64,000 nt of DNA from Aphanothece cf. minutissima CCALA 015 (lineage in GTDB: Bacteria > Cyanobacteriota > Cyanobacteriia > PCC-6307 > Cyanobiaceae): contig PVWP01000004.1 in assembly GCA_003003925.1 (NCBI GenBank), forward strand, positions 1-64,000, in the 5' to 3' direction. A program made the translations under genes and the position numbers. The notes below the pieces were generated by a model that did not search any database, had not been told where the DNA came from, and saw only the letters and a list, made by a program, of their open reading frames with translations. Shown piece by piece: positions 62,993 through 64,000 of this stretch (positions are counted from its first letter, which is position 1; the number at the start of each line of letters is the position of its first letter).

Positions 62993-63877
62993 ATGCGCGA
63001 AGCCGCCAGCGTTCTGGCCACGACCACGATCGTCACATTGATGTTCAGCCTGGGCCTGGGGCTGAAGCCGTATCCATTCCTGCTGCTCCGGGATCGCCCC
63101 GCCTTCCTCTGGCGGGTGCTGCTCGGCACCGGCGTGCTGGTGCCCCTGGCCGGGCTGGCCCTGGTGCTGCTGCCCCTCCATGGCCAGCTGAGCCGGCCCG
63201 CCTGGGTGGCGATGGCCCTGATGCTGGCCTGCCCCAGCGCCCCCCTGATCCTGTTCCGGGTGCGCAGCAGCGGCGGCACCGCCGAGCTGGCCGCCCGGCT
63301 GCAGATCGGCGCGGCGCTGCTGGCGATCGTCACGGTTCCGCTGATGGAGGTGATCTTCCGCGCCGCCGCCGGCCTGCGGGGCTGGGAGGTGGCCGGCTGG
63401 GGGATCAGTCCGGGCCAGGTGGCGGGCCAGGTGCTGAAGGTGCAGGTGCTGCCGGTGGTCGCCGGGGTGCTGCTGGGACAGTGGCAGCCTGGGCTGGCAA
63501 GCCGCTGCAGTCGGTCCCTCGGGGCCCTGGCCACCGTGCTGCTGATCGTGATGCTGGTGGCCCTGCTGCTGCTCAGTGGCCGGCAGCTCCTGCCCTTCCT
63601 GCAGCAGAACCTGGTGGGTCTGGCGGGGATGGCTGTCCTCAGCGCGGTCAGCCTGGCGATCGGCTACGCCCTGGCCGGACCCGACCCGCTGGAACGGCGC
63701 ACCGTGGCTCTGGTGACGGGCATGCGCAACACCGGACTGGCGGCCCAGCTCGCCCTCTCCTACGGCAAGGGGCTGGCGGGCCTGATCCCCGGCCTGCTCG
63801 CCTATGTGCTGATCACCGTGATCGTGACCACCCTGTTCCTGCGCTGGCAGCAGCGCCAGCTGGCCCCCTCCGGCTGA
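62993..63877 (+). CDS. bile acid:sodium symporter-family transporter
   Basis: A 294-aa transporter with about nine hydrophobic segments. VTGMRNTGLAAQLALS is the conserved crossover region of the BASS family. Cyanobacterial relatives import organic anions with sodium. At the end of a sulfatase operon, it could import the sulfated substrate, an inference. ATG 62993 is used; a TTG at 62984 overlaps the DUF202 stop. Confidence 0.85.
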   Translation: MREAASVLATTTIVTLMFSLGLGLKPYPFLLLRDRPAFLWRVLLGTGVLVPLAGLALVLLPLHGQLSRPAWVAMALMLACPSAPLILFRVRSSGGTAELAARLQIGAALLAIVTVPLMEVIFRAAAGLRGWEVAGWGISPGQVAGQVLKVQVLPVVAGVLLGQWQPGLASRCSRSLGALATVLLIVMLVALLLLSGRQLLPFLQQNLVGLAGMAVLSAVSLAIGYALAGPDPLERRTVALVTGMRNTGLAAQLALSYGKGLAGLIPGLLAYVLITVIVTTLFLRWQQRQLAPSG

Positions 63878-63895
63878 CCGTACCGGCCGGATCCG

Positions 63896-64000
63896 TCAGC
63901 CGCTCTTCGGCACGGTGCTCCGGTTGCCGTTGCGGATGGCGTGATAGCCGGGGGAGAGGATCTCCACATCGGCGGCGGCGAACTGATCCTGCAGCGCCGC
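63896..64000 (-). CDS. mechanosensitive ion channel, MscS family (partial)
   Basis: The last 34 codons of a gene entering from the right. The peptide LQDQFAAADVEILSPGYHAIRNGN is the C-terminus typical of MscS-like channels. The rest lies outside the window. Convergent with the symporter-like gene. Confidence 0.65.
   Translation of the reverse strand, partial: AALQDQFAAADVEILSPGYHAIRNGNRSTVPKSG

Noticed and set aside
1..64000. CRISPR arrays, insertion sequences, prophage
   Set aside because: No spaced direct-repeat array, transposase, integrase or phage structural gene was seen. The tandem repeats found are two-copy and short.

Overview
The window looks like a chromosomal segment of a high-GC picocyanobacterium of the Cyanobium / Synechococcus subcluster 5.2 type. 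Evidence is chlorophyll synthase (chlG) beside a DUF2862 gene, menG/hisF/glyQ in a dense array, a DUF3598 protein, an arsJ-type arsenate module, and the order rsmI/cysQ/pnp/rpsN/nth/rseP/serS typical of this group. Genes are tightly packed, with many 4-base ATGA/GTGA overlaps and several convergent overlaps. I see no rRNA, CRISPR array, transposase or phage gene.

Layout. 1-5.0 kb: HAD phosphatase, pentapeptide-repeat membrane protein, PilZ protein, secreted protein, and a histone-deacetylase-family hydrolase coupled to a DUF3598 protein. 5.0-7.8 kb: arsenic module (arsJ and its GAPDH, divergent from arsR across an operator-like palindrome). 7.8-12.9 kb: YccF protein, two PIN-domain toxin/antitoxin pairs, tRNA-Arg(TCT), an HTH protein with a low-complexity linker, rsmI and cysQ. 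12.9-17.3 kb: pnp, rpsN, nth, rseP. 17.4-41.1 kb: a long pilus-dominated region. It holds three separate minor-pilin operons, each ordered PilX-like, PilV-like, GspH/FimT-like, PilW-like (A at 18.1-23.2 kb, B at 26.6-30.0 kb on the minus strand, C at 35.4-37.4 kb). It also holds two paralogous SAM methyltransferases with a regulatory-domain architecture, a PilZ protein, and a major PilA-like pilin. Downstream of pilA lie a TPR/SPINDLY-type glycosyltransferase and a small methyltransferase in DNA of visibly lower G+C. Housekeeping genes (serS, nfu, lepA) and a third toxin/antitoxin pair are interleaved.

41.4-44.2 kb: a sensor kinase converging on two tandem OmpR-type regulators. 44.6-49.5 kb: an orphan DppC-like permease, trmH coupled to an ATP-grasp enzyme and a degenerate partner, a hypothetical protein and an alkyltransferase-like protein. 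49.5-57.5 kb: rsmB, a class A penicillin-binding protein overlapping chlG, DUF2862, hisF, menG, glyQ. 57.5-64 kb: an outer-membrane barrel and AraC regulator, divergent from a sulfatase, its formylglycine-generating enzyme, two small membrane proteins and a bile-acid/sodium symporter-family transporter, ending in a partial MscS channel.

The most interesting content is the pilus region. Three paralogous pseudopilin cassettes in 20 kb, two of them next to near-identical-architecture methyltransferases and one next to an O-GlcNAc-transferase-like enzyme and pilA, suggest alternative pilus tips plus a pilin-modification system. The gene order and motifs are seen in the sequence. The functional link is inference.
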